64,000 nt of DNA from Streptomyces sp. CT34 (GTDB lineage Bacteria; Actinomycetota; Actinomycetes; Streptomycetales; Streptomycetaceae): NCBI RefSeq assembly GCF_000805335.1, contig NZ_KN708638.1, positions 3,485,744 to 3,549,743 on the forward strand, given 5' to 3'. The notes beneath the pieces are model-generated. The model ran no database searches, had not been told where the DNA came from, and saw only the letters and a list, made by a program, of their open reading frames with translations. Position numbers and translations under genes: made by a program. Numbering within the stretch: position 1 is the first letter of the stretch; each line of letters starts with the position of its first letter. Below are positions 50,629 through 58,691 of the stretch, piece after piece.

Positions 50629-51198
50629 GCCCGGAGATCATCGAGCTGCACCACGACAAGCACCACGCCGCGTATGTGAAGGGCGCCAACGACACCCTGG
50701 AGCAGCTCGCCGAGGCCCGTGACAAGGACGCCTGGGGCAGCATCAACGGCCTGGAGAAGAACCTCGCGTTCCACCTCTCCGGCCACATCCTGCACAGCAT
50801 CTACTGGCACAACATGACCGGCGACGGCGGCGGCGAACCGCTGGACAAGGACGGCGTGGGCGAACTGGCCGACGCCATCGCCGAGAGCTTCGGCTCCTTC
50901 GCCAAGTTCAAGGCCCAGCTGTCCAAGGCCTCCGCCACCACCCAGGGCTCCGGCTGGGGCGTCCTGGCCTACGAACCGGTCACCGGCCGCCTCATGGCCG
51001 ACGTTGCCCTGGTGGTCGTAGATCTGCTCCGTACCCATCCTCGTCTTCGACGCCTGGGAGCACGCCTTCTACCTCCAGTACAAGAACCAGAAGATCGACT
51101 TCATCGAAGCCATGTGGAACGTCGTCAACTGGCAGGACGTCGCCAAGCGCCACACCGTCGCCAAGGAACGCGCCAACAACCTGCTGCTCGCCCCGTAA
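50613..51198 (+). pseudogene. Fe/Mn superoxide dismutase, truncated and partly inverted
   Basis: The sequence begins abruptly at [20 protein letters not shown] (the usual first 15 or so residues are missing), and continues with [20 protein letters not shown] and [17 protein letters not shown]. Bases 51000-51029 are inverted: their complement reads [10 protein letters not shown], which belongs exactly there. After that, a frame change leads to [20 protein letters not shown] and [20 protein letters not shown] to a TAA at 51196-51198. Metal ligands His, His, Asp and His are all still recognisable in pieces. The gene cannot make a full enzyme. Confidence 0.88.
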
Positions 51199-51261
51199 CA
51201 CGATGAGGGCGGTCGGCTGACCCCACCGCGCCGCGTTCGCGGACGAGAGCAAGCGGAGCAA

Positions 51262-51295
51262 GCGGCCTTACCGGTACCGATACCGGTAAGGCCGC
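51262..51295. terminator. Bidirectional terminator between sod remnant and hydrolase
   Basis: A perfect 15-bp stem (51262-51276 with 51281-51295) and 4-nt loop CCGA, between convergent genes. Confidence 0.92.
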
Positions 51296-51320
51296 TGCGC
51301 GTCGGGCGGGCTCCTCGGTA

Positions 51321-52583
51321 TCAGTTCTCGGTCGGGACGATGGTGCCGAAGGAGGCGGCGGCTATCTGCTGGATGTTGCGCATCTCGCCGCCGTTGAGGT
51401 CGGTGGGGTTGACGGAGTAGACGATCTTGCGGGAGAGGTCGCGGGTGGCGAACACACCGCTGGTGTAGCCGGGGCGGGAGCCGGTCTTGCCCCAGACCAC
51501 GACGCCGTTGGACGCCTTGACCCGCATCAGGCCCATGGTCATGCAGGCCCGGCCGGCGTCGGCCTCGGTGCGGCACTGGCTGCTGTGGAAGCTGGGGACG
51601 TCGGGGACCGCGAAGAGCTCGGCCTGCTGGGCCGGCGGGAGGAACCGGCCTCGGAGGAGGGCGGTGATGAAGCGGTCCAGGTCGGCGGGGGTGGAGATCA
51701 TGCCGCCCTCGGCCCAGGGCCAGGGGCTCTGCTCGGTGACGTCCACCGGATGCGTGGTGCCGTCGGCGGACCCCACCGTCAGATAGCCGTGCGCGTGCGG
51801 GCCCGGCAGGCGCGGGTCGTCGGCGTCGGGGACGTGGGTGTCGTGCAGGCCGAGGGGCCCGGTGATCCGGGACCGCACCTCATGGGCGAAGGTGTGGCCG
51901 GTGGTCTTCTCGATCAGCACGCCGGCCATGTAGTAGTTCATGCCGTTGTACTGCTGCGCGGCGCCCGGCGCGAACTGCATCGGCTGACCGGCCATCAGGT
52001 CTATCACCTGCTGCGGGGGGAGGCTCTTCAGGCGGTCGGCGGCGAACCACTCCGGGCTGCCGTCGCCGAATTCCGGGCTCGCGGCGCCGCGTGGCAGACC
52101 GCTGGTGTGGTTGAGCAACTGGCCGACCGTGACGGGCGGCAGACCGGCGGGCAGGACGCCCGGGAGGTAGTGCTGGACGGGCTCGTCCAGCTTTATCCGG
52201 TGCTCGGCGGCGAGTTGGAGGACGATGGTGGCCGTGAAGACCTTGGAGATGCTGCCGATCCGGATGTGCGCGTCACTCGGGACGCCCTGACCGGACTTCA
52301 GGTCGCCCACGCCCGAGGTGCCCGACCAGTGGCCCGCGCTGCCGGTGATCCGCACCAGCGCGCCGGTGACGTGCGCGTTCGGCAGGCCGCCGATGGCCGC
52401 CTTCAGTGCGGCCGGGTCCAGCTCGGGCAGCGTCGCGGAGGCAGCGGCTGATGCCGGGGCCGGGCCGGCGGCGAAAACGGGCGCGGCCACACCTGCGACC
52501 AGAGCCGTCAGCAATGCGCCGGAGGCGGCCACGGTGGTCCAACGGGTGCGACGGGCAGAGCTGTTCACGATGGGGCTCTCCAT
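51321..52583 (-). CDS. Secreted serine hydrolase (class C beta-lactamase/DD-peptidase type)
   Basis: 420 residues with a Sec signal peptide (RTRWTTVAASGALLTALVAG, cut near VFAAG). Penicillin-binding-type motifs: SISK (SxxK, in IRIGSISKVFTATIV), the YxN motif in QYNGMNYYMAG and GKTGSRPGYTSG (KTG). It belongs to the beta-lactamase-related S12 family (D-aminopeptidase, DD-carboxypeptidase or esterase). A monocistronic extracellular enzyme; the substrate cannot be told from sequence. Confidence 0.92.
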   Translation of the reverse strand: MESPIVNSSARRTRWTTVAASGALLTALVAGVAAPVFAAGPAPASAAASATLPELDPAALKAAIGGLPNAHVTGALVRITGSAGHWSGTSGVGDLKSGQGVPSDAHIRIGSISKVFTATIVLQLAAEHRIKLDEPVQHYLPGVLPAGLPPVTVGQLLNHTSGLPRGAASPEFGDGSPEWFAADRLKSLPPQQVIDLMAGQPMQFAPGAAQQYNGMNYYMAGVLIEKTTGHTFAHEVRSRITGPLGLHDTHVPDADDPRLPGPHAHGYLTVGSADGTTHPVDVTEQSPWPWAEGGMISTPADLDRFITALLRGRFLPPAQQAELFAVPDVPSFHSSQCRTEADAGRACMTMGLMRVKASNGVVVWGKTGSRPGYTSGVFATRDLSRKIVYSVNPTDLNGGEMRNIQQIAAASFGTIVPTEN

Positions 52584-53140
52584 GGTGGTGGCGGTGGGAC
52601 CGGTGATCGACCGGCCCGATCACGAGTCTCCTGCGCACCGGCAGCCCGGCTCATCAGGGAATGTCCCTGAGAAAACCCTGAGCGAACCCCTGTGGCTGAT
52701 ACCGAGTCGGAGTGCCGGGGATCCGCGGTCGCCACGCAGGTGGCACACACGCCGTGTGCGCAGAAGGCCGAGACAGAAGGCGGGAGTCGGGAGTCGGGGA
52801 GAAGGGGGGCGGGGAGCTGTCGCAGGGATCGCACGCGGAGAGATCAGCCGGTGCCGGTGCGAATCCTGGGCAGCGGCCCGGAGCTGCGGTGGCTTCCCGC
52901 GCCGACGAGGTCGCCCGCGTCACAGCATGAGCGGCCAGGCCGGCGAGCGTCTTCGTCGGGAGAGCCTGCCGATCGGTCGATCGGTCGGTCAGACGGAGGG
53001 TCGGTCAGACGGAGGGTCGGCCAGACGGAGGGTCGGTCGGTCGGACGGACCGGCGTGGCCGAGCGGGGCTCGATACGGCACATGACCTCACTGGCGCAAA
53101 CCGGCCACACCTACCCGAGACGATCTATACCATTCACCCC
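52584..53140. other. Gap with tandem repeats upstream of the recQ locus
   Basis: No gene is credible in these 557 bases. The only clear structure is the 16-bp tandem repeat at 52985-53048. Confidence 0.5.
52985..53048. repeat. Tandem 16-bp repeat
   Basis: Three nearly identical 16-bp units (TCGGTCAGACGGAGGG) at 52985, 53001 and 53017, the third with one change, then a diverged fourth. Short GGTCGGTC runs border the array on both sides. Confidence 0.8.
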
Positions 53141-53308
53141 ATGAACCCCTCTATCGCTCCCGACGAGGCGAACGAGCGGATACGCGCATTCATGGCCGCC
53201 CGCCCCGGCGGCGCGCTGTCGCCCGAGGAGCAGGCCGAGTACGAGCAGCTGCTGGCCGCGTGGGCGGAAGCCGTGCACATGCGGTCGGCATCGGCGTGGA
53301 CCCCGTGA
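53141..53308 (+). CDS. Small acidic protein upstream of recQ
   Basis: 55 residues from ATG 53141, too short for many gene finders. The translation has PDEANERIRAFMAARPGGAL and SPEEQAEYEQLLAAWAEAV, i.e. two amphipathic helices, acidic overall. I recall small ORFs of this kind next to recQ in Streptomyces; function unknown. The stop at 53306-53308 is followed by a large palindrome. Confidence 0.65.
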   Translation: MNPSIAPDEANERIRAFMAARPGGALSPEEQAEYEQLLAAWAEAVHMRSASAWTP

Positions 53309-53340
53309 GACGCGGGAAGCGCGCCACCACCATCGCCACC

Positions 53341-53394
53341 GCCAGACAGCAGAGGCCACCCGGGAACGTTCCCGGGTGGCCTCTGCTGTCTGGC
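53341..53394. terminator. 54-bp perfect palindrome
   Basis: Bases 53341-53367 are the exact reverse complement of 53368-53394, with no loop. It lies 33 bp after the small ORF and 110 bp before recQ, and most likely forms a terminator hairpin or cruciform. Confidence 0.8.
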
Positions 53395-53504
53395 ACTGTC
53401 CGCCGGTGGTGTCCGCCGGTGGTGTCTGCCGGTCGGCCCGGCGGGGCGGGTGGAGTTATCCACAGGGTGAGCGGCGGGGGTGGCGGGGCTCGTACGCTTT
53501 CGGG

Positions 53505-55508
53505 GTGGGTTCGGCGGAAGCGGGAGTGGTCGTGGGCGTGGATGTGGACGTGGATGTAGACGGTGCCCCGGAGACGGGCGGGGCGGCGGACGAGGCGGTG
53601 CAGGTGCTGCGCCGGGTGTTCGGGTACGACGCGTTCCGCGGGAGTCAGCGGGAGATCATCGAGCATGTGGTGGGGGGCGGCGACGCGGTCGTGCTGATGC
53701 CCACCGGGGGCGGGAAGTCGCTGTGCTACCAGATCCCCTCGCTGGTGCGGCCGGGCGTCGGGGTCGTGATCTCGCCATTGATCGCGTTGATGCAGGACCA
53801 GGTCGATGCGCTGCGGGCGCTCGGGGTGCGGGCCGGGTTCCTCAACTCGACGCAGGATCTGGAGGAGCGGCGGCTGGTGGAGGCCGAGTTCCTGGCCGGT
53901 GAGCTGGATCTGCTGTATCTGGCGCCGGAGCGGCTGCGGGTCGAGCAGACGGTGCAGCTGTTGGACCGCGGGAAGATCTCGCTCTTCGCGATCGACGAGG
54001 CGCACTGTGTCGCGCAGTGGGGGCACGACTTCCGGCCGGACTATCTGGCGCTGTCGATGCTGCACGACCGCTGGCCGGACGTGCCGCGGATCGCGCTGAC
54101 CGCGACGGCGACCGAGGCCACCCACGGCGAGATCACCTCGCGGCTGCGGATGGCGGACGCGCGGCACTTCGTGGCCAGCTTCGACCGGCCGAACATCCAG
54201 TACCGGATCGCGGCCAAGAGCGAGCCGAAGAAGCAGCTGCTGGAGCTGGTGCGCGGGGAGCACGCCGGGGACGCCGGCATCGTCTACTGCCTCTCGCGGG
54301 CCTCGGTGGAGAAGACCGCGCAGTTCCTGGTGGACAACGGGGTCGCCGCGGTGCCGTATCACGCCGGGCTCGACGCCCGTACGCGCGCGGAGAACCAAGC
54401 GCGGTTCCTGCGGGAGGACGGACTGGTCGTGGTCGCCACCATCGCGTTCGGGATGGGGATCGACAAGCCCGATGTGCGGTTCGTGGCGCATCTGGACCTG
54501 CCGAAGTCGGTGGAGGGGTACTACCAGGAGACCGGGCGCGCCGGGCGGGACGGGCAGCCGTCGACGGCCTGGCTGGCGTACGGGCTCCAGGACGTGGTCC
54601 AGCAGCGGAAGATGATCGACGGCTCGGAGGGGGACGAGGCGCACCGGCGCCGGCTGTCCGCCCATCTGGACGCGATGCTGGCGCTGTGCGAGACGGTGGC
54701 GTGCCGGCGGGTGCGGCTGCTGGCGTATTTCGGCCAGGAGAGCGGCCCGTGCGGCAACTGCGACACCTGCCTGGCCCCGCCGCAGACCTGGGACGGGACG
54801 GTGCCCGCGCAGAAGCTGCTGTCGACGGTGGTGCGGTTGCAGCGCGAGCGGGGGCAGAAGTTCGGCGCGGGGCAGATCGTCGACATCCTGCTGGGGCGCA
54901 AGACCGCCAAGGTGATCCAGTTCGATCACGACGCGCTGAGCGTCTTCGGGATCGGCGAGGATCTGCGGGAGGCCGAATGGCGGGGCGTGGTGCGGCAGTT
55001 GCTGGCACAGGGCCTGCTGGCCGTCGAGGGCGACTACGGCACGCTGGTGCTCACCGAGGCGAGCGGCGAGGTGCTGCGCGGGCAGCGCGAGGTCCCGATG
55101 CGGCGGGAGCCGGAGAAGGCGGCGCGGGCGGCCAAGGCGAAGGCCAAGGCCAAGCGGGCGCCGGTGGATCTCCCGGAGGAGGCGCTGCCGGTCTTCGAGG
55201 CGCTGCGCGCCTGGCGGGGGCGTACGGCCAAGGAGCAGGGCGTGCCGGCGTATGTGATCTTCCATGACGCCACGCTGCGGGAGATCGCGACGGTTCGACC
55301 GGGCACCACGGCCGAGCTGGGCACGGTCAGCGGCGTCGGCGAGAGCAAGCTCGCGAAGTACGGGGAGCAGATCCTGGATGTGCTGGCCGGGCGGGATGCG
55401 GGGGAGGCGGGCGAGGCAGCCGCCGGGGACGGCCCCGCGAAGACGCCGGAGCCGCCGGCCGCGGAGGAGGACGTGGTGCCGGAGCCGCCGGACGACATCG
55501 ACTGGTGA
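53505..55508 (+). CDS. recQ: ATP-dependent DNA helicase RecQ
   Basis: 667 residues from GTG 53505 (frame open upstream to 53376, but the helicase domain starts at about residue 25). Motifs: FRGSQREIIEHVV (motif 0), VVLMPTGGGKSLCYQIP (Walker A), FAIDEAHCVAQWGHDFRPDY (DEAH and aromatic loop), IALTATAT, YYQETGRAGRDGQPS (motif VI). A zinc site with CGNCDTCLAP and an HRDC domain near the C-terminus (PVFEALRAWRGRTAKEQGVP, VSGVGESKLAKYGEQILDVL) complete a bacterial RecQ. It unwinds 3'-5' in recombinational repair. Confidence 0.97.
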   Translation: MGSAEAGVVVGVDVDVDVDGAPETGGAADEAVQVLRRVFGYDAFRGSQREIIEHVVGGGDAVVLMPTGGGKSLCYQIPSLVRPGVGVVISPLIALMQDQVDALRALGVRAGFLNSTQDLEERRLVEAEFLAGELDLLYLAPERLRVEQTVQLLDRGKISLFAIDEAHCVAQWGHDFRPDYLALSMLHDRWPDVPRIALTATATEATHGEITSRLRMADARHFVASFDRPNIQYRIAAKSEPKKQLLELVRGEHAGDAGIVYCLSRASVEKTAQFLVDNGVAAVPYHAGLDARTRAENQARFLREDGLVVVATIAFGMGIDKPDVRFVAHLDLPKSVEGYYQETGRAGRDGQPSTAWLAYGLQDVVQQRKMIDGSEGDEAHRRRLSAHLDAMLALCETVACRRVRLLAYFGQESGPCGNCDTCLAPPQTWDGTVPAQKLLSTVVRLQRERGQKFGAGQIVDILLGRKTAKVIQFDHDALSVFGIGEDLREAEWRGVVRQLLAQGLLAVEGDYGTLVLTEASGEVLRGQREVPMRREPEKAARAAKAKAKAKRAPVDLPEEALPVFEALRAWRGRTAKEQGVPAYVIFHDATLREIATVRPGTTAELGTVSGVGESKLAKYGEQILDVLAGRDAGEAGEAAAGDGPAKTPEPPAAEEDVVPEPPDDIDW

Positions 55509-55586
55509 CGGCGACTGGTGACAGAGCATCGACTGGTGACGGGATCGTCCGGTGGCGACATCGAGCGGTGAGGAAGGGTAGGGGGT

Positions 55587-56870
55587 TCAGGGGGTGGTGC
55601 GGTCCGGGGGGTGAGGCGGGAAGCCGAGGAGGGCACGGGCGCCGCCGTCGGGGGCGTTGGTGAAGTAGACGCCGATGCCGAGGACGGCGGCCTGTCCCAC
55701 GGCGATGGTCAGGCCCAGACCGTGGCCCCTGCCGCGGCCCGGGGCGTCGGTGCGGAAGCGCTGCGGGCCGTGGTGGAGCAGGTCCGCGGGATAGCCGGGG
55801 CCGTGGTCGCGCACCTCGATGGTGGGGATGCCGCCGGGCAGGGCGTCCACGGTCACCACGACCGGGGGCCGGCCGTGCCGGTGCGCGTTGATGACGAGGT
55901 TGGCGAGGATCCGGTCCAGGCGGCGCCGGTCCGTTTCGACGACGGTGTCGGCGAGGATCCGTACGTCGGTGTCGAGGCCGGTGGCGCGTACGGAGCGGGT
56001 GACGAGCGGGCCGAGTGCGCAGGCGGCGAGGTCGGCGTGTTCGGTTCCGGAGTCGAGCCGGGAGATCTCCAGCAGGTCCTCGGTGAGCCGGTGCAGGGCG
56101 TGCAACCGGTCGTTGATCATCTCCTTGGGGCGGCCCTCCGGGAGGAGCGCGGCGGAGGCGAGGATTCCGGTGAGCGGGGTGCGCAGTTCGTGGGCGACGT
56201 CGGCGGTGAAGCGCTGCTCGGCCTGGAGGCGGCCCTGGAGGGAGCCGGCCACCGAGTCCAGGGCCGCCGCCACCGCCGCCACCTCGTCATACGCCGCCGG
56301 GCCGCCGCGCGGCCACTGACCTGCGACGTCGCCCACCCGGGCGTCCAGGTCGCCGGCGGTGATGCGGCGCGCGACGGCCGCGGTGGTGGTCAGCCGGCGG
56401 CTGATGCGCCGGGCGAGGAAGAGGCCGGCGAGGGCGACGGCGGTGGCGGCGAGTACGGCCGAGCCCAGGATGGCGGTGTCGAACTTCTCCAGGGTGCTGC
56501 GGGTGTTCCCGTAGGGCGACCAGACGGCCATGATCTGGTTTCCGGCGGGCGCCGCGGCCCACATCACGGGCTGTCCGCGGTAGCTGCCGACCATGCTTCC
56601 GCGCCGCCCGCGGTGCACCAACTTCCGCAGTTCTTCCGGGAGTTCGGACGGATCCAGGACGGAGTTGATGCCCTCGCGGGAGGTGCCGTACTCGAAGAGG
56701 TCCAGTGCGGAGTCGAGGTCCGCACGGGTCTGCTTGCGGACCTGGCCGACGGTCTGGCGGGCCACCGCGTTGTGGACGAGCACGCCGAGGACCGCGGCGA
56801 CCGCGCAGCACACCGCCGTCACGGTCAGTGCGATCTTCCAGCGGAGGGAGACGGGGCGGGGGCGCCTCAT
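55587..56870 (-). CDS. Membrane sensor histidine kinase (CseC-like)
   Basis: 427 residues from ATG 56870 (ATGA overlap with the lipoprotein gene). Helix 1 (IALTVTAVCCAVAAVLGVLV), an extracellular sensor of about 120 residues, helix 2 (ILGSAVLAATAVALAGLFLA), HAMP, the phosphoacceptor box DVAHELRTPLTGILASAALL, the N box LVINAHRHG, and G boxes VRDHGPGYP and GRGHGLGLTIA. The layout lipoprotein then kinase recalls CseA-CseC of the sigma-E cell-envelope pathway, but no response regulator gene is adjacent, so the partner is elsewhere. Confidence 0.9.
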   Translation of the reverse strand: MRRPRPVSLRWKIALTVTAVCCAVAAVLGVLVHNAVARQTVGQVRKQTRADLDSALDLFEYGTSREGINSVLDPSELPEELRKLVHRGRRGSMVGSYRGQPVMWAAAPAGNQIMAVWSPYGNTRSTLEKFDTAILGSAVLAATAVALAGLFLARRISRRLTTTAAVARRITAGDLDARVGDVAGQWPRGGPAAYDEVAAVAAALDSVAGSLQGRLQAEQRFTADVAHELRTPLTGILASAALLPEGRPKEMINDRLHALHRLTEDLLEISRLDSGTEHADLAACALGPLVTRSVRATGLDTDVRILADTVVETDRRRLDRILANLVINAHRHGRPPVVVTVDALPGGIPTIEVRDHGPGYPADLLHHGPQRFRTDAPGRGRGHGLGLTIAVGQAAVLGIGVYFTNAPDGGARALLGFPPHPPDRTTP

Positions 56871-57613
56871 GGCGGGGTCCCGGGCGGACCGGGGGCGGCC
56901 CACGGAGCGCGCCGGCCGATGCTCGTCGGGGACGGGGGCGCACCGGTGGGGGCGGGCGAGGGCGGTCCGGGCGAAGGGGGTCCGGGCGAGGGCTTCGGCT
57001 TGTGGGCGAGGTCGAGGGTGAGGTCCCACAGGCCCATGGAGTGGCCGTCCCAGACGTAGTCGGTGACGCTGACGTAGCGCGGGTCCTTGGTGGGTTCGCG
57101 GACCGCGAGATGGCCGGCCGCCAGTTCGACGCCGGCGAGGACGCCGCGCAGCGCGAGGATCCGGGTGACGACCGCGTTCCGGACGGTGTAGACGCGCAGA
57201 TCGCTGGTGCGGCGGTCGAGATCGACGACGGTGATCAGGTCGGGCTTGCCGTCGTCGGTGAGATCGTGCAGCTCGGGGCGGCGTACCGAGCGGGGCGCGG
57301 GCGCGCGGTCGCCGTCGGAGGTGTAGTCGGCGTCGAGGACGGCGAGCGGGTCGGCGTGGGTCATGTCGCCGGCGGGGATGCGCGGGACGCCGTGGAGGGG
57401 TTTGAGGGCGGCGGGGTTGTCGCTCTCGCGGAGCGGCGCGGGGGTGTACTGCGGCCAGAGTTCGTGCGGGGCGTGCACGCTGCGCGCCTGCCCGTCGTCC
57501 TTGAGGCCCTCGGGGCTCGCGCAGCCGGCGACGGGGACGAGGGCCAGGGCCAGGGCGGCCACGGCGGTGCGGGTAGTGGGCGTCGCGCCCGCGGGGCGCC
57601 GTCGGTGCCGCAT
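56867..57613 (-). CDS. Lipoprotein with a VCBS/FG-GAP-like domain (CseA-like)
   Basis: 248 residues from ATG 57613. Signal peptide RTAVAALALALVPVAG ending in the lipobox VAGC, so it is a lipoprotein. The mature part has an FG-GAP-like repeat (DLTDDGKPDLITVVDLD), with VRNAVVTRILALRGVLAGVE, and a Pro-rich tail (KPKPSPGPPSPGPPSPAP). It is coupled to the kinase gene, so it probably adjusts or senses for the kinase at the outer face, in the way CseA does for sigma-E signalling. Confidence 0.8.
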   Translation of the reverse strand: MRHRRRPAGATPTTRTAVAALALALVPVAGCASPEGLKDDGQARSVHAPHELWPQYTPAPLRESDNPAALKPLHGVPRIPAGDMTHADPLAVLDADYTSDGDRAPAPRSVRRPELHDLTDDGKPDLITVVDLDRRTSDLRVYTVRNAVVTRILALRGVLAGVELAAGHLAVREPTKDPRYVSVTDYVWDGHSMGLWDLTLDLAHKPKPSPGPPSPGPPSPAPTGAPPSPTSIGRRAPWAAPGPPGTPP

Positions 57614-57981
57614 GCCGTTGTCACCGCCTTCGCCCGCCGTGTGCCGTTGCCTCGCCCGCCGTGTGCCGTTCGCCGGCGGGCGAAGCGCGTCCGCCGCATC
57701 CGCACCAATGCCTTCAAAGGTCAGCATTACGGGCATAGCTCGACCAAGCTACCCAAGGTGGTGCGGTAGGGAATCTTCAGGACGGCCGTTCCGGCGGCTG
57801 CCGGACAACTGTTCCGGCCGTTCCCCCGGCGGGCGCCGCCGGCCGCTCCGTTTCACGACTGACCGGAGAAGGTGAGGGTGACTGTTACACAACGTATGGA
57901 TCGCCGTTATGGACGCTCCGTAGCGTGCTGCCCCGTACCGCACCCCAGGACGGCACCGGCCGTCCACGACGAGGAGTAGCC
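57614..57981. promoter_or_regulatory. Divergent upstream region
   Basis: A 368-bp gap between the lipoprotein gene and a small exported protein. GAGGAG just ahead of ATG 57982 is its ribosome-binding site. No specific operator was recognised. Confidence 0.45.
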
Positions 57982-58293
57982 ATGCGGGCTCAGCGCCGCT
58001 CCGTGATCCGTACCGCCACCGTCGCGACCGGCGCGCTGGTCGCCCTGCTGCTTCCCGCGGGCGCCGCCTTCGCCGACTCCGGCGCACACGCGGGCAGCCG
58101 GAAGGCGATCCTCCTCCCCGACGAGGGGCTGGCCGGCATCGCGGAGAAGGCCGGGCAGCTGCCGAAGTCCGGCCTCATCGGCGGCGCGGGTGCGCTGGGC
58201 GCGGCGGGCGTCGCCTTCGCGGTGCGCCGGCGCGGCAACCACGACGCCCCGCACACGGCCGCCGCCGGCAGCGCACACCGCGCGTCCCGCTAG
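57982..58293 (+). CDS. Small exported protein with a C-terminal anchor
   Basis: 103 residues from ATG 57982. Signal peptide TATVATGALVALLLPAGAAF ending AFA/DS, a short extracellular stretch, then LPKSGLIGGAGALGAAGVAF with VRRRG: a sorting-signal-like motif, helix and positive tail. LPKSG is not a standard LPxTG (Thr is replaced by Ser and the Gly is kept), so sortase anchoring is possible but uncertain. Otherwise it is a simple type I membrane protein. Confidence 0.7.
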   Translation: MRAQRRSVIRTATVATGALVALLLPAGAAFADSGAHAGSRKAILLPDEGLAGIAEKAGQLPKSGLIGGAGALGAAGVAFAVRRRGNHDAPHTAAAGSAHRASR

Positions 58294-58300
58294 GACGGCC

Positions 58301-58365
58301 GACCTCCCGCCAGGACAGCCGAAGAGCCGACCTCCCGCCAGGACGGCGGACCTCCTCCCGCCAGG
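58301..58365. repeat. Short tandem repeats between small genes
   Basis: Three units of about 20 bp built on GACCTCCCGCCAGGAC, with small changes, just after the exported-protein gene. Confidence 0.6.
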
Positions 58366-58439
58366 GCCCGCCCGGCATCCAGGAGCGTCGACACAGACGT
58401 ATCGGTGGCCGCCGAAACGTCGCGGCGGACAATGGGCAC

Positions 58440-58691
58440 ATGGCCTCCCCGCCCCCTCCGCCGTCGTCCGACCACAGCTCCGAGCCGGCCCGGCTGGCGG
58501 GGCTGCTGGCGGACCGCACCCGCGCCGCGTTCTGCCTGGCACTGCTCGACGGACGGGCCTGGACCGTCGCCGAACTCGCCGGGTACGCGCAGGTCGCGCC
58601 GTCGACCGCGAGCGAGCATCTGACCCCGGACGGCACCCGGGCGCTCAGGGAGCTACTGGGGATCGACGGGGCGGCGGCGGGACTGGTGTGA
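58440..58691 (+). pseudogene. ArsR-type regulator with an internal deletion
   Basis: The N-terminal part ARLAGLLADRTRAAFCLALL and ELAGYAQVAPSTASEHLT is a normal ArsR helix-turn-helix, but the wing and core after ASEHLT are replaced directly by PDGTRALRELLGIDG, so most of the expected protein is absent. 83 residues remain. Its end overlaps the convergent mannosyltransferase gene by 47 bp. Confidence 0.6.

Noticed and set aside
52985..53048. Tandem 16-bp array considered as a CRISPR or iteron set
   Set aside because: Units are contiguous without spacers, only three to four copies, and no replication gene is near.
53190..55529. Open frame of 779 codons opposite recQ
   Set aside because: Arg/Leu/His-rich shadow of recQ with no motif.
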